Shown here in pieces: positions 40,927-50,887 of a stretch of DNA of 64,000 bases; the stretch's first letter is position 1, and each line of letters opens with the position of its first letter. Both the position numbers and the translations under genes were made by a program. The DNA is taken from contig JAOTVX010000008.1 in the NCBI GenBank assembly GCA_029863175.1, positions 45,367-109,366 of the forward strand. The letters run 5' to 3'. The DNA comes from Betaproteobacteria bacterium. Its GTDB lineage: Bacteria; Pseudomonadota; Gammaproteobacteria; Burkholderiales; SG8-41. The notes beneath the pieces are model-generated. The model did not search any database, had not been told where the DNA came from, and saw nothing but the letters and a program-made list of their open reading frames with translations.

Positions 40927-41628
40927 ATGATCGACGCTTACACCTGGCCCACGCCCAACGGCCACAAAGTCCACATCATGCTGGAGGAAACCGGCCTTCC
41001 GTACCGGGTCCATGCCGTCAACATTCGGCAGGGCGACCAGTTCAAACCGGAGTTCCTGAAGATCAACCCGAATCACCGAATCCCGGCGATCGTGGATTCA
41101 GAAGGGCCCGATGGCAAGCCGACGTCCCTGTTCGAGAGCGGGGCAATCCTGCTCTATCTCGCATCCAAGACCGGCAAACTTGCGCCCAAGGATCCGCGCG
41201 CGTACTGGACCTGCGTGCAATGGCTGATGTGGCAGATGGGCGGCGTCGGTCCGATGTTCGGGCAGGCGACCCACTTCCGCGGTTACGCGAAGGAAAAGCT
41301 CCCGTATCCGGTCGAGCGCTATACCAACGAGGCAAACCGGCTCACAAACGTCCTCGACGGGCGGCTTGGCGAAGCGCGCTACGTTGTAGGAGACGAGTAC
41401 ACGATTGCCGACATCGCGATTTTTCCCTGGATGCGCGGGTCCGAGCGCCGGGGCGTGGCCGTTGCTGACTACCCCAACGTCAAGCGCTGGTTCGACGAGA
41501 TCAATGCGCGCCCGGCGGTGCAGCGCGGCGTGCAGGTGCTGCAGGACGTGCAGGCGGCAGCCCAGGCGCCGCATGATGACAAGTCGTGGGAGATCATGTT
41601 CGGCAAGGTGCAGTTCGGGAAACGCTGA
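40927..41628 (+). CDS. Glutathione S-transferase family protein, YfcG/Ure2-like
   Basis: A 233-residue GST with an N-terminal thioredoxin-fold domain (Tyr-Thr-Trp-Pro-Thr-Pro-Asn-Gly-His-Lys-Val, then Ile-Asn-Pro-Asn-His-Arg-Ile-Pro-Ala-Ile-Val, cis-Pro) and Leu-Phe-Glu-Ser-Gly-Ala-Ile-Leu, the Glu-Ser that binds glutathione. The C-terminal helical domain has Tyr-Thr-Ile-Ala-Asp-Ile-Ala. The Thr-Pro-Asn-Gly start and Glu-Ser-Gly-Ala are typical of nu-class YfcG/YghU enzymes, which reduce disulfides. GGGAGACCC precedes the ATG. Confidence 0.92.
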   Translation: MIDAYTWPTPNGHKVHIMLEETGLPYRVHAVNIRQGDQFKPEFLKINPNHRIPAIVDSEGPDGKPTSLFESGAILLYLASKTGKLAPKDPRAYWTCVQWLMWQMGGVGPMFGQATHFRGYAKEKLPYPVERYTNEANRLTNVLDGRLGEARYVVGDEYTIADIAIFPWMRGSERRGVAVADYPNVKRWFDEINARPAVQRGVQVLQDVQAAAQAPHDDKSWEIMFGKVQFGKR

Positions 41629-41673
41629 AGCTGTGACCAGTGACGGGTGGCGCGGGATAATGGAGCGGATCGA

Positions 41674-42675
41674 GTGAGCAATGTCCTCGAGGCTTGCGTT
41701 GCGCAGGCACGCGCAGGCCCCGGGCGGCTGGTATTCCCGGAAGGACAGGACGAGCGCATCGTCGCGGCGGCGCGGAAACTGAAGGACGAGGGCATCGCAA
41801 TGCCGGTTCTGCTCGGCTCGCTGGGGGACATCAGGACCGCGGCCAAGCGCGCGGGTGTGCCCCTCGAGGGCATCGAGCTGCTCGACCCGGACCAAAGCCG
41901 CAGGCTGAAAGCATACGCTGATCTCTATGCCGCCAGCCGTCCTACGGCCAGCGCGAAGGTTGCCGAGCGGCTGGTGCGCAAGCCGATGTTTCACGCCGGG
42001 ATGATGGTCAAGGCCGGCGACGCGCATGCGATGATCGCGGGCGTGACGAGTACGACGGGACGCGTGATTGAGGCAGGTTTAATGACCGTTGGCCTAGCCG
42101 AAGGCATCCAAACCCCATCGAGTTTCTTCCTGATGATCGTTCCGGATCGGAATGGGGCGGGTGCGAGGGACTTTATCTATGCCGATTGTGCAGTCAATGT
42201 GGATCCGGATCCCGGGATGCTCGCGGACATTTCGCTGGCGTCCGCGGAAAGTTGCCGCGCGTTGCTGCGTGAGGAGCCGCGCGTGGCGCTGCTGTCGTTC
42301 TCGACCAAGGGCAGCGCGCAGCATGCGCGTGTCGAGAAGGTGATCCGCGCTCTCGCCATCGCGCGCGAGCGTGCGCCAGGCCTCGCCATCGACGGCGAGC
42401 TGCAAGCCGATGCGGCCCTGATGCCGGCGGTGGCGGCGAAGAAGCTAAAGGGCGAGAGCCCGGTGGCGGGCAGGGCGAACGTACTTGTGTTTCCCGATCT
42501 GGATGCGGGGAATATCGGCTACAAGATCACGCAATGCATGGCCGGCGCGCAGGCGATCGGACCCGTGTTGCAGGGATTCGCGCGGCCGATCAGCGATCTT
42601 TCGCGCGGCGCGAGCGTCGACGACATCGTCGCTACTGCGGCGATTGTGCTCGCGCAGACACGAAACGGTTTTTGA
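41674..42675 (+). CDS. pta: Phosphate acetyl/butyryltransferase
   Basis: A 333-residue short-form phosphotransacetylase (EutD-like, no regulatory N-terminal domain). Marks are [29 protein letters not shown] and the C-terminal [10 protein letters not shown]. It interconverts acetyl-CoA and acetyl phosphate. The GTG at 41674 has GGAG eight bases upstream. No acetate kinase is adjacent. It is convergent with the citrate synthase gene. Confidence 0.88.
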   Translation: MSNVLEACVAQARAGPGRLVFPEGQDERIVAAARKLKDEGIAMPVLLGSLGDIRTAAKRAGVPLEGIELLDPDQSRRLKAYADLYAASRPTASAKVAERLVRKPMFHAGMMVKAGDAHAMIAGVTSTTGRVIEAGLMTVGLAEGIQTPSSFFLMIVPDRNGAGARDFIYADCAVNVDPDPGMLADISLASAESCRALLREEPRVALLSFSTKGSAQHARVEKVIRALAIARERAPGLAIDGELQADAALMPAVAAKKLKGESPVAGRANVLVFPDLDAGNIGYKITQCMAGAQAIGPVLQGFARPISDLSRGASVDDIVATAAIVLAQTRNGF

Positions 42676-42783
42676 CCGCAGATAAACGCAGATACACGCA
42701 GACAGAAAACCCGCACGAATCAAACTACATTTGTTTCATCGGCGTTTTGAATTAGTAATTCTGGATCCGTGTTTATCTGCGGT
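42675..42783. repeat. Inverted pair of the dispersed CGCAGATAAAC repeat
   Basis: ACCGCAGATAAAC (42675-42687) and GTTTATCTGCGGT (42771-42783) are exact reverse complements, 13 bases each, with about 83 bases between. They fill the space between the convergent pta and citrate synthase genes and may serve as a two-way transcript end. Confidence 0.65.
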
Positions 42784-42795
42784 TGAATTCGTTAT

Positions 42796-43938
42796 TCAAC
42801 GGTTCTCGATTGGCACGTAATCTCGCGGCTCGGGGCCGTTGTAGAGGGTGAGGGGACGCAGCAGGATGTTGTTCTCGATTTGCTCGAGCACCTGCACCGT
42901 CCAGCCCGGCACCCGACCTACTGCAAAGATCGGAACGAAAAGATCTTCCGCTATGCCGTTGAGGAAGTAGACGACCCCAGCGTAAAAGTCGACGTTCACG
43001 TTCACGCCATGGCGCGCGTAGGGTTTCATCGCCTCCACGACCGTTTCGAGGATCTGGTACCACTGCGGCTGCCCCATCTCCCGGGATAATTTCTCGACGC
43101 CAGCGCGCATGTGGCGTGCCCGGGGATCTTCGGCGCGGTAGACGCGATGGCCGAAACCCATGACCGGCTCCTTGTTCGCGCGCTTTGTCTTGACGTACTC
43201 GGTTGCCTTGGAGGCATCGCCGATTTCCTGTGCCATACGCATTACGTTCTCCGCTGCGCCGCCGTGCGCTGGCCCGGCAAGCGCCGCTACGGCCGCCGTG
43301 ATCGCCCCATGCAGGTCGGCATCGGTGCCGGCGACGACGCGCGCGGCGAACGATGACGCGTTCGAGCCGTGCTCCGCGTGCAGAACCATGTCGATTTCCA
43401 TGAGCTGCGCGGCGTCTGGGCTGGGCTCCCTGCCTTTCAGCATGTAGAGAAAATTGGCAGCGTGGCCGAGGCGGGGGTTGGGCGGCACAGGCTTGCGGTC
43501 GTTGCGAATGTGCTCGTGCGCCGCAACGATCATCGGTACCTGGGCTGTGAGCCGGATCCCCTTGCGCAGGGTCGCCTCGGGCGACTTGTCGGCCGTTTCC
43601 GGATCGAAGGCTGAGAGGGCAGAGACGCCGGTGCGAAGCACGTCCATGGGATGGGCATTCTTGACCATGCGGATGAGCTCGTAGAGCGGCTCGGGGAGCT
43701 TGCGCGCTGACTTTAGCTCCGCAGTGAACGCCTCGAGCTGCGAGCGTGTGGGTAACTCGCCCATGAGGAGAAGGTACATGGTCTCCTCGAAATTCGAGCG
43801 TTCGGCAAGGTCGTGAATGGAGTAGCCGCGGTAGCGCAGCTCGCCCGCGCGCCCGTCGATGTAGCACACGCGGGAGCGGTCGAAGTACACGCCTTTCAGG
43901 CCACGATGGATCTCGATTTTTTCCGGTGTTTCAGTCAT
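42796..43938 (-). CDS. gltA: Citrate synthase
   Basis: A 380-residue citrate synthase of the short (type I dimeric-like, CitZ/PrpC size) form. Catalytic residues are seen in Ala-Glu-His-Gly-Ser-Asn-Ala-Ser (His), Gly-Phe-Gly-His-Arg-Val-Tyr (His) and Val-Asn-Val-Asp-Phe-Tyr-Ala-Gly (Asp). AAAGGG lies before the ATG. No prp genes are present, so methylcitrate synthase is less likely. With pta and pckG nearby it belongs to a central carbon region. Confidence 0.9.
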   Translation of the reverse strand: MTETPEKIEIHRGLKGVYFDRSRVCYIDGRAGELRYRGYSIHDLAERSNFEETMYLLLMGELPTRSQLEAFTAELKSARKLPEPLYELIRMVKNAHPMDVLRTGVSALSAFDPETADKSPEATLRKGIRLTAQVPMIVAAHEHIRNDRKPVPPNPRLGHAANFLYMLKGREPSPDAAQLMEIDMVLHAEHGSNASSFAARVVAGTDADLHGAITAAVAALAGPAHGGAAENVMRMAQEIGDASKATEYVKTKRANKEPVMGFGHRVYRAEDPRARHMRAGVEKLSREMGQPQWYQILETVVEAMKPYARHGVNVNVDFYAGVVYFLNGIAEDLFVPIFAVGRVPGWTVQVLEQIENNILLRPLTLYNGPEPRDYVPIENR

Positions 43939-44126
43939 AACAGCCCTTTCGTCTCGCGATAGCCTACTTGCGCACCTCAGTGTAACGGTATCAGAAAATG
44001 GAATTCAGCCGGAACGGTGCCTGATTATTGACCGGGCACAAGGCGTGTGGGAAGCTTGCGCACCCGCACCGCACCGCCAGTCCGACGATTGCGGCGTACT
44101 TGCTCGTCATCTTCACCGCCCTGTTG

Positions 44127-45308
44127 ATGGAATCATCGAAACGCAATGTCACGGTCCTGTCGGGATGCCAGGGCCTCCTGCTGATCAACAACTCGATTCT
44201 GATTACGGTCAACGCGCTGGCGGGCTACGCGCTTGCCCCCAACAAGGCGATGGCTACGCTGCCGGTCACCATGTACTTCATTGGATCGGCGTTGAGCACG
44301 ATTCCCATTTCGCTGCTCATGAAGCAGGTCGGGCGGCGGGCGGGTTTCACCCTCGGTGCGCTGTGCGCCGTCGTCGGTTCGCTCGTGTGCGCGGCCGCCG
44401 TGTACACGAAGAATTTCTGGATGCTCTGTGCCGGCGTCCTGGTGCTCGGTGTCTACTTCGCCGCGGGGCAGTACTACCGCTTCGCCGCGGCTGACACCGC
44501 GCCGCTCGATTTCAAGAGCAAGGCGATCTCGCTAGTGCTCGCGGGCGGGATCGTCGGCGGCTTTATCGGACCCGAGACGAGCAAGCTGACGATTGACCTT
44601 GTCGCCGGACACACCTACGTGGGCCCGTATTTCTCGCTCATGGTGTACGCGCTGCTCGCGGTACTGCTGTTGCGGTGGCTGCACATTCCCCCGCTCTCGG
44701 AATCGGAGCGCAAGGAATCAGGACGGCCCCTCGCCGTCATCGCACGGCAGCCCACGTTCATCATCGCGCTACTGTGCGCGATGATCTGCTATGGCGTCAT
44801 GAACCTCCTCATGGCGTCCGCGCCGCTTGCCATGATCGCCCGACAGCACCTGTTCAGCGACGCCGCCTTCGTCATTCAGTGGCACATCGTGGGCATGTTT
44901 GCGCCATCCTTCGTCACCGGTTCCCTGATTCGGTGGTTCGGTCTTCCGCAGGTGATGCTCGCAGGGGTGGCGCTTAATCTCGTTTGCGTCGCTATCGCGA
45001 TCAGTGGGGCCGAAGTCATGAACTTCTGGCTTGCCATGCTGCTGCTGGGCGTGGGGTGGAATTTCATATTCGTCGGGGCCACTGCGCTGCTCACGGAGAC
45101 GTATACGCCGGCCGAACGAGCGAAGGTGCAAGGCGTCAACGATGCGGCGATCTTGATTACCCTGGTTGCGAGCTCGCTTGCGTCGGGCGCGTTGTTCAGC
45201 TTCCAGGGCTGGCAGGCGATGAACTATTACGCCGTGCCGGTTCTCGCACTGGCCGGCGCTGCCATCCTCTGGCTCGCCGCGCGTCGGCGCCCGCCCCAGC
45301 CAGCCTGA
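44127..45308 (+). CDS. MFS transporter
   Basis: A 393-residue transporter with 12 predicted helices. The ATG at 44127 gives Glu-Ser-Ser-Lys-Arg-Asn-Val-Thr-Val-Leu, a usual start for this group just before helix 1 (Gln-Gly-Leu-Leu-Leu-Ile-Asn-Asn-Ser); a TTG at 44028 would add 33 residues. The loop Lys-Gln-Val-Gly-Arg-Arg-Ala-Gly between helices 2 and 3 is the MFS signature. A terminator follows. The sequence does not tell the substrate. Confidence 0.85.
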   Translation: MESSKRNVTVLSGCQGLLLINNSILITVNALAGYALAPNKAMATLPVTMYFIGSALSTIPISLLMKQVGRRAGFTLGALCAVVGSLVCAAAVYTKNFWMLCAGVLVLGVYFAAGQYYRFAAADTAPLDFKSKAISLVLAGGIVGGFIGPETSKLTIDLVAGHTYVGPYFSLMVYALLAVLLLRWLHIPPLSESERKESGRPLAVIARQPTFIIALLCAMICYGVMNLLMASAPLAMIARQHLFSDAAFVIQWHIVGMFAPSFVTGSLIRWFGLPQVMLAGVALNLVCVAIAISGAEVMNFWLAMLLLGVGWNFIFVGATALLTETYTPAERAKVQGVNDAAILITLVASSLASGALFSFQGWQAMNYYAVPVLALAGAAILWLAARRRPPQPA

Positions 45309-45314
45309 CGACCC

Positions 45315-45335
45315 ACGCCGCTTCGGGGCGTTTTT
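45315..45335 (+). terminator. Intrinsic terminator after the MFS gene
   Basis: ACGCC (45315-45319) pairs with GGCGT (45327-45331) around GCTTCGG, followed by TTTT. It separates the transporter from pckG. Confidence 0.7.
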
Positions 45336-45429
45336 GGGGTAAAATTCCCCCGGCAAGACGAGCAGACGCGAGTCGCCTTGCCTTTGTTTTTTTGAAGAAA
45401 TCATTATCCGCGCAGCGTAGAGGAACGGT

Positions 45430-47268
45430 ATGACTCAGCCCGCCTCCAAGACTCCCCTTAAAGAAGCGCTCGCAGCCCCCGCCTACGTCCAGCACGCCAA
45501 GCTCAAGGCCTGGGTGGCGGAATTGGCCGCTCTGACCAAGCCGGACAGCATTTACTGGTGCGACGGCTCCCAGGAGGAGTACGACCGGCTTTGCGACGAA
45601 ATGGTGGCCTCGGGCATGCTGATCAAGCTGAACCAGGAGAAGCGCCCGGGCTGCTTCCTGGCGCGCTCCGACCCCGATGACGTCGCGCGGATGGAAGATC
45701 GCACGTTCGTGTGCAGCCAGGTGAAGGAGGACGTGGGTCCGAACAACAACTGGATGGCGCCGGACGAGATGCGGGCGACACTCGGCAAACTCGTCGACGG
45801 CTGCATGCGCGGGCGCACGATGTACGTGATTCCCTTCAGCATGGGCCCGCTCGGCTCGCACATCGCCCACATCGGTGTTGAGTTGACCGATTCCCCGTAC
45901 GTCGTGGTCAACATGCGCCTCATGACGCGGATGGGCCGCAAGGTGCTCGACGTGATGGGCGGCGACGGCTACTTCGTGCCGTGCGTGCACTCGATCGGCG
46001 CTCCGCTCGCGCCTGGAGAAAAGGACTCGGTGTGGCCGAGCAATAAGGAACACAAATACATCGTGCACTACCCCGAGACCAAGGAAATCTGGTCGTTCGG
46101 CAGCGGCTACGGCGGCAATGCTCTGCTCGGCAAGAAGTGTCTCGCGCTGCGCATCGCCTCGATTATGGCGCGAGAGCAGGGCTGGCTCGCCGAGCACATG
46201 CTGATCCTGGGCATCGAGACGCCCGAGAAGAAAAAGCATTACATCGCGGCGGCGTTCCCCAGCGCCTGCGGCAAGACCAATCTCGCGATGCTCATCCCGC
46301 CCGAGGCCCTAAAGGGCTGGAAAGTCACCACCGTGGGCGAAGATATCGCGTGGGTCAAGCCGCACGAGGACGGGCGGCTCTACGCAATCAACCCGGAAGC
46401 CGGCGCCTTTGGCGTTGCGCCGGGCACCTCGATGGAAACCAATCCGAACTGCATGGCGGCAGTGACGCGCAACACGATCTTCACCAATGTCGCAATGACG
46501 CCGGACGGGGACGTGTGGTGGGAGGGCATGACCAGGGAGCCGCCCAAAGAACTCATCGACTGGCAGGGCAAATCGTGGACGCCCGGTTGCGGACGCAATG
46601 CCGCACATCCCAACGCGCGCTTTACGGTGCATTCGAGCCAGATCCCTTGTCTTGATCCGAACTGGGAGAACCCCGATGGCGTGCCCATCAGCGCGTTCCT
46701 CTTCGGCGGACGGCGCGCCACGACCGTGCCGCTGGTCACCGAAGCGCTCGACTGGGAACACGGTGTGTACACGGCTGCGACCATGGCCTCCGAGACCACC
46801 GCGGCGATCATCGGTAAAGTCGGCGTGGTGCGGCGCGATCCCTTCGCGATGCTGCCCTTCTGCGGCTATCACTTCGGCGATTACTTCCAGCACTGGCTCA
46901 AGCTCGGACGCGGCCTGAAGAACCCGCCGCGTATCTTCGGCGTCAACTGGTTCCGGCGCGACGAGCAGGGTAAGTTCCTCTGGCCCGGTTTCGGCGAGAA
47001 TATGCGCGTCCTGCAATGGATTGTGGGGCGTTGCGAGGGCAAAGGCGGCGCCGTGGAGACACCCGTCGGCCGAGTGCCGCACTACGAGGACCTCGACTGG
47101 AAGGGGCTTGAAAATTTCGACCGCGCACGCTTCGAGAAGCTGATGAAGCTTGACGACGGGCAGTGGCGCGCGGAGTTGAAAGAGCATGCCGAGCTTTTCG
47201 AAACGCTCAGGGCGCGCCTACCGAAGGAGCTCATTGTACAGCGAGAGGCGCTCGAACGCGGATTGTGA
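45430..47268 (+). CDS. pckG: Phosphoenolpyruvate carboxykinase (GTP)
   Basis: A 612-residue GTP-dependent PEPCK that converts oxaloacetate to PEP for gluconeogenesis. The P-loop with the hallmark reactive Cys reads Ser-Ala-Cys-Gly-Lys-Thr-Asn at 278-284 (Cys280). Other class marks are the N-terminal Trp-Cys-Asp-Gly-Ser, Phe-Gly-Val-Ala-Pro-Gly-Thr, and Phe-Gly-Val-Asn-Trp-Phe-Arg. Its length is as expected. GAGGAACG precedes the ATG. It is a single gene after a terminator. The 212-base gap after it (47269-47480) shows nothing recognisable. Confidence 0.97.
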   Translation: MTQPASKTPLKEALAAPAYVQHAKLKAWVAELAALTKPDSIYWCDGSQEEYDRLCDEMVASGMLIKLNQEKRPGCFLARSDPDDVARMEDRTFVCSQVKEDVGPNNNWMAPDEMRATLGKLVDGCMRGRTMYVIPFSMGPLGSHIAHIGVELTDSPYVVVNMRLMTRMGRKVLDVMGGDGYFVPCVHSIGAPLAPGEKDSVWPSNKEHKYIVHYPETKEIWSFGSGYGGNALLGKKCLALRIASIMAREQGWLAEHMLILGIETPEKKKHYIAAAFPSACGKTNLAMLIPPEALKGWKVTTVGEDIAWVKPHEDGRLYAINPEAGAFGVAPGTSMETNPNCMAAVTRNTIFTNVAMTPDGDVWWEGMTREPPKELIDWQGKSWTPGCGRNAAHPNARFTVHSSQIPCLDPNWENPDGVPISAFLFGGRRATTVPLVTEALDWEHGVYTAATMASETTAAIIGKVGVVRRDPFAMLPFCGYHFGDYFQHWLKLGRGLKNPPRIFGVNWFRRDEQGKFLWPGFGENMRVLQWIVGRCEGKGGAVETPVGRVPHYEDLDWKGLENFDRARFEKLMKLDDGQWRAELKEHAELFETLRARLPKELIVQREALERGL

Positions 47269-47480
47269 TTCCTGCTTTCGGATAGCGATCGCGACCGTCA
47301 TGACGACCGCCGAGGCGGTGCTAAGACCAAGTTCGTAAACACCGGGGAGCACTATGCCGCAGGTTCCGCATGCGCACGATCATGGGCGGCAAGCAGTAGG
47401 ACGCCACCGGCCGGGCATGCCGTCGTGACGACGGCTCCTGGGCGCCGGTCAGCTGACCACGGGCCGGGCAGCTCAGCGGC

Positions 47481-48452
47481 TCATCCGACCTTGACGGATG
47501 CGCCGGTCTCCATCGAAGTGATGACGCCTTCGAATGCCGCCACCGTGTTCACCATTTCTTCGGGCGTGATGGGGTAGGGCGCACGGCCTTCAACGGCGTC
47601 GGCGAAGGCGTCGAACTCGGCGCGCAGGGAATCGATCTTGTCGAATTCGCGGCGCTCGACCTTGCCGCCTGTCAACCGCACGATCGTCTCGGTCTCGCCG
47701 AGCGCCTCGACCGATCCTTCATCGCCGAAGACCTGCACGCGCCAGTAGTGGGGCGAGGCGCGCACGGCGCCGAGGAACCCGCTCAGGTTGTTCGCGAAGC
47801 GGAACAATACGGAAACCGTGTCGCGGGGATCCGGTCCCTTGCGGAAGGTCGCGACCCGCGCAGTCACCTCGGCCGTAGGGCCGGCGATGCTGGTAAAGGC
47901 GTCGAGCAGATGGATTCCGGTCCCAGTCATGCCGCCACCGGGCGACTCGGTGGGCAGCTCGCGCCACGCTGAGAAATGCAGCCCCGAATTCTCGTTGCTG
48001 TAGTGACCCTCGATGTGCATGACCGTGCCGAGTACGCCGCTTTTCACCACGCGCCGCAACTCGGCCATGGAAGGCCAGAAGCGCTTGTTCTGGCCGACCC
48101 CGATCGAAACATTCGCCTTGCGGCAGGCAACGATGGCGCGCTCGGCATCGGCGCGCTTCAGCGTGAGCGGTTTTTCGCAGAAGACCGGCTTGCCAGCGCC
48201 GGCGACGCGCACGATCTGGTCCGCGTGCAGCGAATGCGGGGTTGCGAGCACGACGGCCTGCACATTCGGATCGGCGAGCGCCTTGTCGAGATCGTCGCTC
48301 AACGTGAAGCCGTTCGTCTCCGCGATCGGTAGCGCGGCATCGATCTCTTTGCTTACGCCGTGAACGAAGCGCAGCTTTTCGCTCTTGCCCTGCACCGCGC
48401 CGACGATGTTCTTACCCCACCAGCCCAATCCAATAATTGCAGCATTAATCAT
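47481..48452 (-). CDS. Gfo/Idh/MocA-family oxidoreductase (1 of 3)
   Basis: A 323-residue NAD(P)-dependent oxidoreductase. The Rossmann motif is Ile-Gly-Leu-Gly-Trp-Trp-Gly; Cys-Glu-Lys-Pro-Leu holds the family Glu-Lys-Pro (catalytic Lys), and Gly-Thr-Gly-Ile-His-Leu-Leu-Asp corresponds to the Asp/His-containing substrate motif. AGAGG lies before the ATG. Members act on sugars, inositols and diverse alcohols. It is the last gene of the leftward block 47481-58768, which contains two more family members. Confidence 0.9.
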   Translation of the reverse strand: MINAAIIGLGWWGKNIVGAVQGKSEKLRFVHGVSKEIDAALPIAETNGFTLSDDLDKALADPNVQAVVLATPHSLHADQIVRVAGAGKPVFCEKPLTLKRADAERAIVACRKANVSIGVGQNKRFWPSMAELRRVVKSGVLGTVMHIEGHYSNENSGLHFSAWRELPTESPGGGMTGTGIHLLDAFTSIAGPTAEVTARVATFRKGPDPRDTVSVLFRFANNLSGFLGAVRASPHYWRVQVFGDEGSVEALGETETIVRLTGGKVERREFDKIDSLRAEFDAFADAVEGRAPYPITPEEMVNTVAAFEGVITSMETGASVKVG

Positions 48453-48486
48453 CAGAAACGACCTCTCGATGCTTTCAATCTAAGGG

Positions 48487-48530
48487 CGTGACCCGTGACC
48501 TGTGACCCGTGATCCGTGAATCGTGATTCG
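48487..48530. repeat. Tandem GTGA-type repeat (six units)
   Basis: CGTGACC, CGTGACC, TGTGACC, CGTGATC, CGTGAATC and CGTGATTCG follow one another. It lies just upstream of the start of the Gfo/Idh gene. A shorter array occurs at 49627-49656 before the next dehydrogenase start. Confidence 0.75.
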
Positions 48531-48617
48531 AAAACCGTGGAGGAGGAAACTCGCATTAAAAAATCGCGCCGTGCACGCTCGTTCGCGTGAGACTGAATTT
48601 TCCAATGGAGCGCTCGG

Positions 48618-49607
48618 CTATAACCCGGCGCGATTTTTTCCTTTGACCGCCTTGTTGACGACGTTGACCGGCCATTCACCCGTGAGGACGCGGCGCACCT
48701 CGCTCGGTGCCCCGGCTTGCAGGCCCTTCATGGCAGCTTCGCTATACCACGCGCAATGGGGATTGATGATGACGTTCTCGCGTCCGCGAAGCGGATGGGG
48801 ATCCGGCAGCGGCTCGGGATCGGTCGTGTCGAGCCCGCAGCCGGCGATCTTCTTCGCGTCGAGGGCCCGCATCAGGGCATCCGTGTCCACCACAGGGCCG
48901 CGCGAGCAGTTGATGAGCAATGCGGTCGGCTTCATCTTCGCGAACGCGTCGTCGTTGATCATCTTCCGCGTCTGAGGTGTAAGCGGCGGGTGGACTGAGA
49001 TGAAATCGCACTCGGCCAGCATCGCGTCGAACTCCATCTTCTTGCCGGGCTCCTTGAACTGCCCCTCCGTGATGAAGGGATCTGAATAGAGGACGCGCAT
49101 GCGGAAAGCGGAGGCGCGCACTGCGACTTCCCGCGCAATGTTGCCGAATCCCACCAGACCCAGCGTGCTTCCCGCGAGACGGAACATCGGCTTGCCGGGC
49201 GGAACGGCCCAAGTGCCGCCGCGCACCAAGCGGTCATAGAATGCGACCTTCCGCGCGCAGGCGAGCAGGAGCGCCATGGTGTGCTCCGCGACTTCCTCGA
49301 TGCAATAGCTCGGGTTGTTGGTCACAATGATTCCCGCCTTGGTGGCCGCATCGAGATCGATGGTGTCCACTCCGATGCCATAGCGCGCGATGATCCTGCA
49401 TTTCGGCATCTTTGCCATGTCGTCGGCCGTAATGGGGCCGGCATAGGTGTTGAGCAGCGCGTCGCAGTCTGCTGCCTGCGCGATGAACTCATCGGGCTTC
49501 TTGGTTTGCAGCGGGACCAGATCTGCCAACCCTTCGAGGGTTTTTTTCTCGACGTCCAGCGATTCCCACACGTAATCTGTCAGCACCACTTTTGCTTTGG
49601 CAGCCAT
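48618..49607 (-). CDS. D-2-hydroxyacid dehydrogenase, CtBP-like (C-terminal binding protein type)
   Basis: A 329-residue dehydrogenase. The NAD motif reads Gly-Leu-Val-Gly-Phe-Gly-Asn-Ile-Ala. Catalytic residues are Arg in Asn-Cys-Ser-Arg-Gly-Pro, Glu in Thr-Asp-Pro-Glu-Pro and His in Asn-Pro-His-Cys-Ala-Trp-Tyr-Ser-Glu. The Trp/Tyr-Ser-Glu tail is typical of the CtBP-like branch. GAGAGGAC precedes the ATG. The substrate is unknown; in this block a 2-hydroxy or 2-oxo acid from carbohydrate-like catabolism is likely (inference). Confidence 0.9.
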   Translation of the reverse strand: MAAKAKVVLTDYVWESLDVEKKTLEGLADLVPLQTKKPDEFIAQAADCDALLNTYAGPITADDMAKMPKCRIIARYGIGVDTIDLDAATKAGIIVTNNPSYCIEEVAEHTMALLLACARKVAFYDRLVRGGTWAVPPGKPMFRLAGSTLGLVGFGNIAREVAVRASAFRMRVLYSDPFITEGQFKEPGKKMEFDAMLAECDFISVHPPLTPQTRKMINDDAFAKMKPTALLINCSRGPVVDTDALMRALDAKKIAGCGLDTTDPEPLPDPHPLRGRENVIINPHCAWYSEAAMKGLQAGAPSEVRRVLTGEWPVNVVNKAVKGKNRAGL

Positions 49608-49626
49608 TGCTTTGTCCTCTCAAATG

Positions 49627-49656
49627 CGTGAACCGTGAATTGTGATCTGTGATCCG
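49627..49656. repeat. Tandem GTGA-type repeat (four units)
   Basis: CGTGAAC, CGTGAAT, TGTGATC, TGTGATC. It is placed between the two hydroxyacid dehydrogenase genes. Confidence 0.65.
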
Positions 49657-49700
49657 ACGTTGCCCGGCAAGGGCGATTCTATCGGCTCACGGCGCACGGT

Positions 49701-50681
49701 TTACTGATATATCTCAAGATTCCAGCAGTTAGGGGGGCGCCGGCCTTCCAACACCGCCAGGATGTTATCCACCACAACGTTGGCCATTTCCTCTCTGAGC
49801 TCCTTCACCGCGCTCCCGAGGTGGGGTGTAAGCACGACGTTTTGCATCGCGAGCAGCTCGGCTTCGACCTGGGGTTCATTCTCGAATACATCAAGCCCGG
49901 CACCGGCAATTCGCCGCTCCGCCAGCGCCCGGATGAGGGCCTGCTCGTCCACGATCGGGCCGCGCGCGGTGTTGATGAGAAAGGCGGTCGGCTTCATGAG
50001 GCGCAACTCCCGCTCGCTGACGAGATGGCGCGTCTCAGCGCTGAGGGGCGCGTGCACCGAGACGAAATCGGATTCGGAAAGCAGCTGGTCGTAGGGCACA
50101 TAGATGAGACCGGCTTCCCGCTCCTCGCTTTCGGGCTTGCGGCGCGGGGTCCAGTAAAGCGTTCGCATCGAGAAACCCTGAGCGCGCTTGGCGACAGCGC
50201 GGCCGATGCGTCCGCCGCCCCCAATCAGGCCGATGGTCTTGCCGTACACCCAGGAGCCCAGCAGATGCCCTGACTGCGCGCCGGGAAAGACTCCCGCGCG
50301 GACCAGTCGGTCGCCCTCAATTACGCGCCGGGCAACGGCCAGCAGCAACGCGAAATGGATGTCGGCAGTCGCCTCGGTAACGATGGGTGAGATCACCGTG
50401 ACCGGAATGCGCCGCGCCGTCGCCTCCGCAACATCGATGTCGGACGGCGTGATCTTCATCGAGGCGATAGCGCGCAGGCGCAAACCTGCCGCGATGACAT
50501 CGCGATCCACCCGGTCATGGAGTAGACAGAACAGAATATCGCAATCGCGCACCGCAGCGAGGAGCTCGCTCTTGGTGACGATATGGATCGTGTCCGGGTT
50601 CAGCTCAACATCGGCTACGGAGCGCAGGCGCTCGATCGCGCTTTCCGCTACCGGCTGGGTGATGAATATCCGTGGACGCAT
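49701..50681 (-). CDS. D-2-hydroxyacid dehydrogenase
   Basis: A 326-residue D-isomer-specific dehydrogenase, starting at ATG 50681 (Met-Arg-Pro-Arg-Ile-Phe-Ile-Thr-Gln); a longer frame upstream runs through the repeat array and is not credible. The NAD motif is Gly-Gly-Gly-Gly-Arg-Ile-Gly. The catalytic Arg is in Asn-Thr-Ala-Arg-Gly-Pro, Glu in Phe-Glu-Asn-Glu-Pro and His in Thr-Pro-His-Leu-Gly-Ser-Ala. It resembles glyoxylate/hydroxypyruvate reductases. It is only distantly similar to the neighbouring 48618-49607 gene, so the pair is not a recent duplicate. Confidence 0.92.
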   Translation of the reverse strand: MRPRIFITQPVAESAIERLRSVADVELNPDTIHIVTKSELLAAVRDCDILFCLLHDRVDRDVIAAGLRLRAIASMKITPSDIDVAEATARRIPVTVISPIVTEATADIHFALLLAVARRVIEGDRLVRAGVFPGAQSGHLLGSWVYGKTIGLIGGGGRIGRAVAKRAQGFSMRTLYWTPRRKPESEEREAGLIYVPYDQLLSESDFVSVHAPLSAETRHLVSERELRLMKPTAFLINTARGPIVDEQALIRALAERRIAGAGLDVFENEPQVEAELLAMQNVVLTPHLGSAVKELREEMANVVVDNILAVLEGRRPPNCWNLEIYQ

Positions 50682-50690
50682 TGCAAATCC

Positions 50691-50887
50691 GTCAATCGTG
50701 AATCGTGAGTCGTGAATCGAAATGTCAAAAAATCTGATACTAGCCGCAGATAAACGCAGATAAACACTGATCAAATCCGTGAGTGGTGATTGGTGGGGTC
50801 GCGATTGGACGACATCCGGTCAGCGAGCGCCGTCGCATAAGGGAAATTTTTCCACTCACCACTCACCACTCACCAATCACGACTCAC
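50691..50887. repeat. Composite intergenic repeat: GTGA units, CGCAGATAAAC unit, inverted GTGA units
   Basis: CGTGAATCGTGAGTCGTGAATCG (50696-50718), then CCGCAGATAAACGCAGATAAACACTGAT (50744-50771), GTGAGTGGTGATTGGTG (50780-50796) and four inverted units CACTCACCACTCACC... (50852-50887). The inverted units run into the 3' end of the AhpD-like gene, whose stop lies within them. Both repeat families of the window meet here. Confidence 0.7.

Noticed and set aside
48487..48530. CRISPR array
   Set aside because: The units are 7-8 bases, directly adjacent and degenerate, without spacers, and no cas genes are present.
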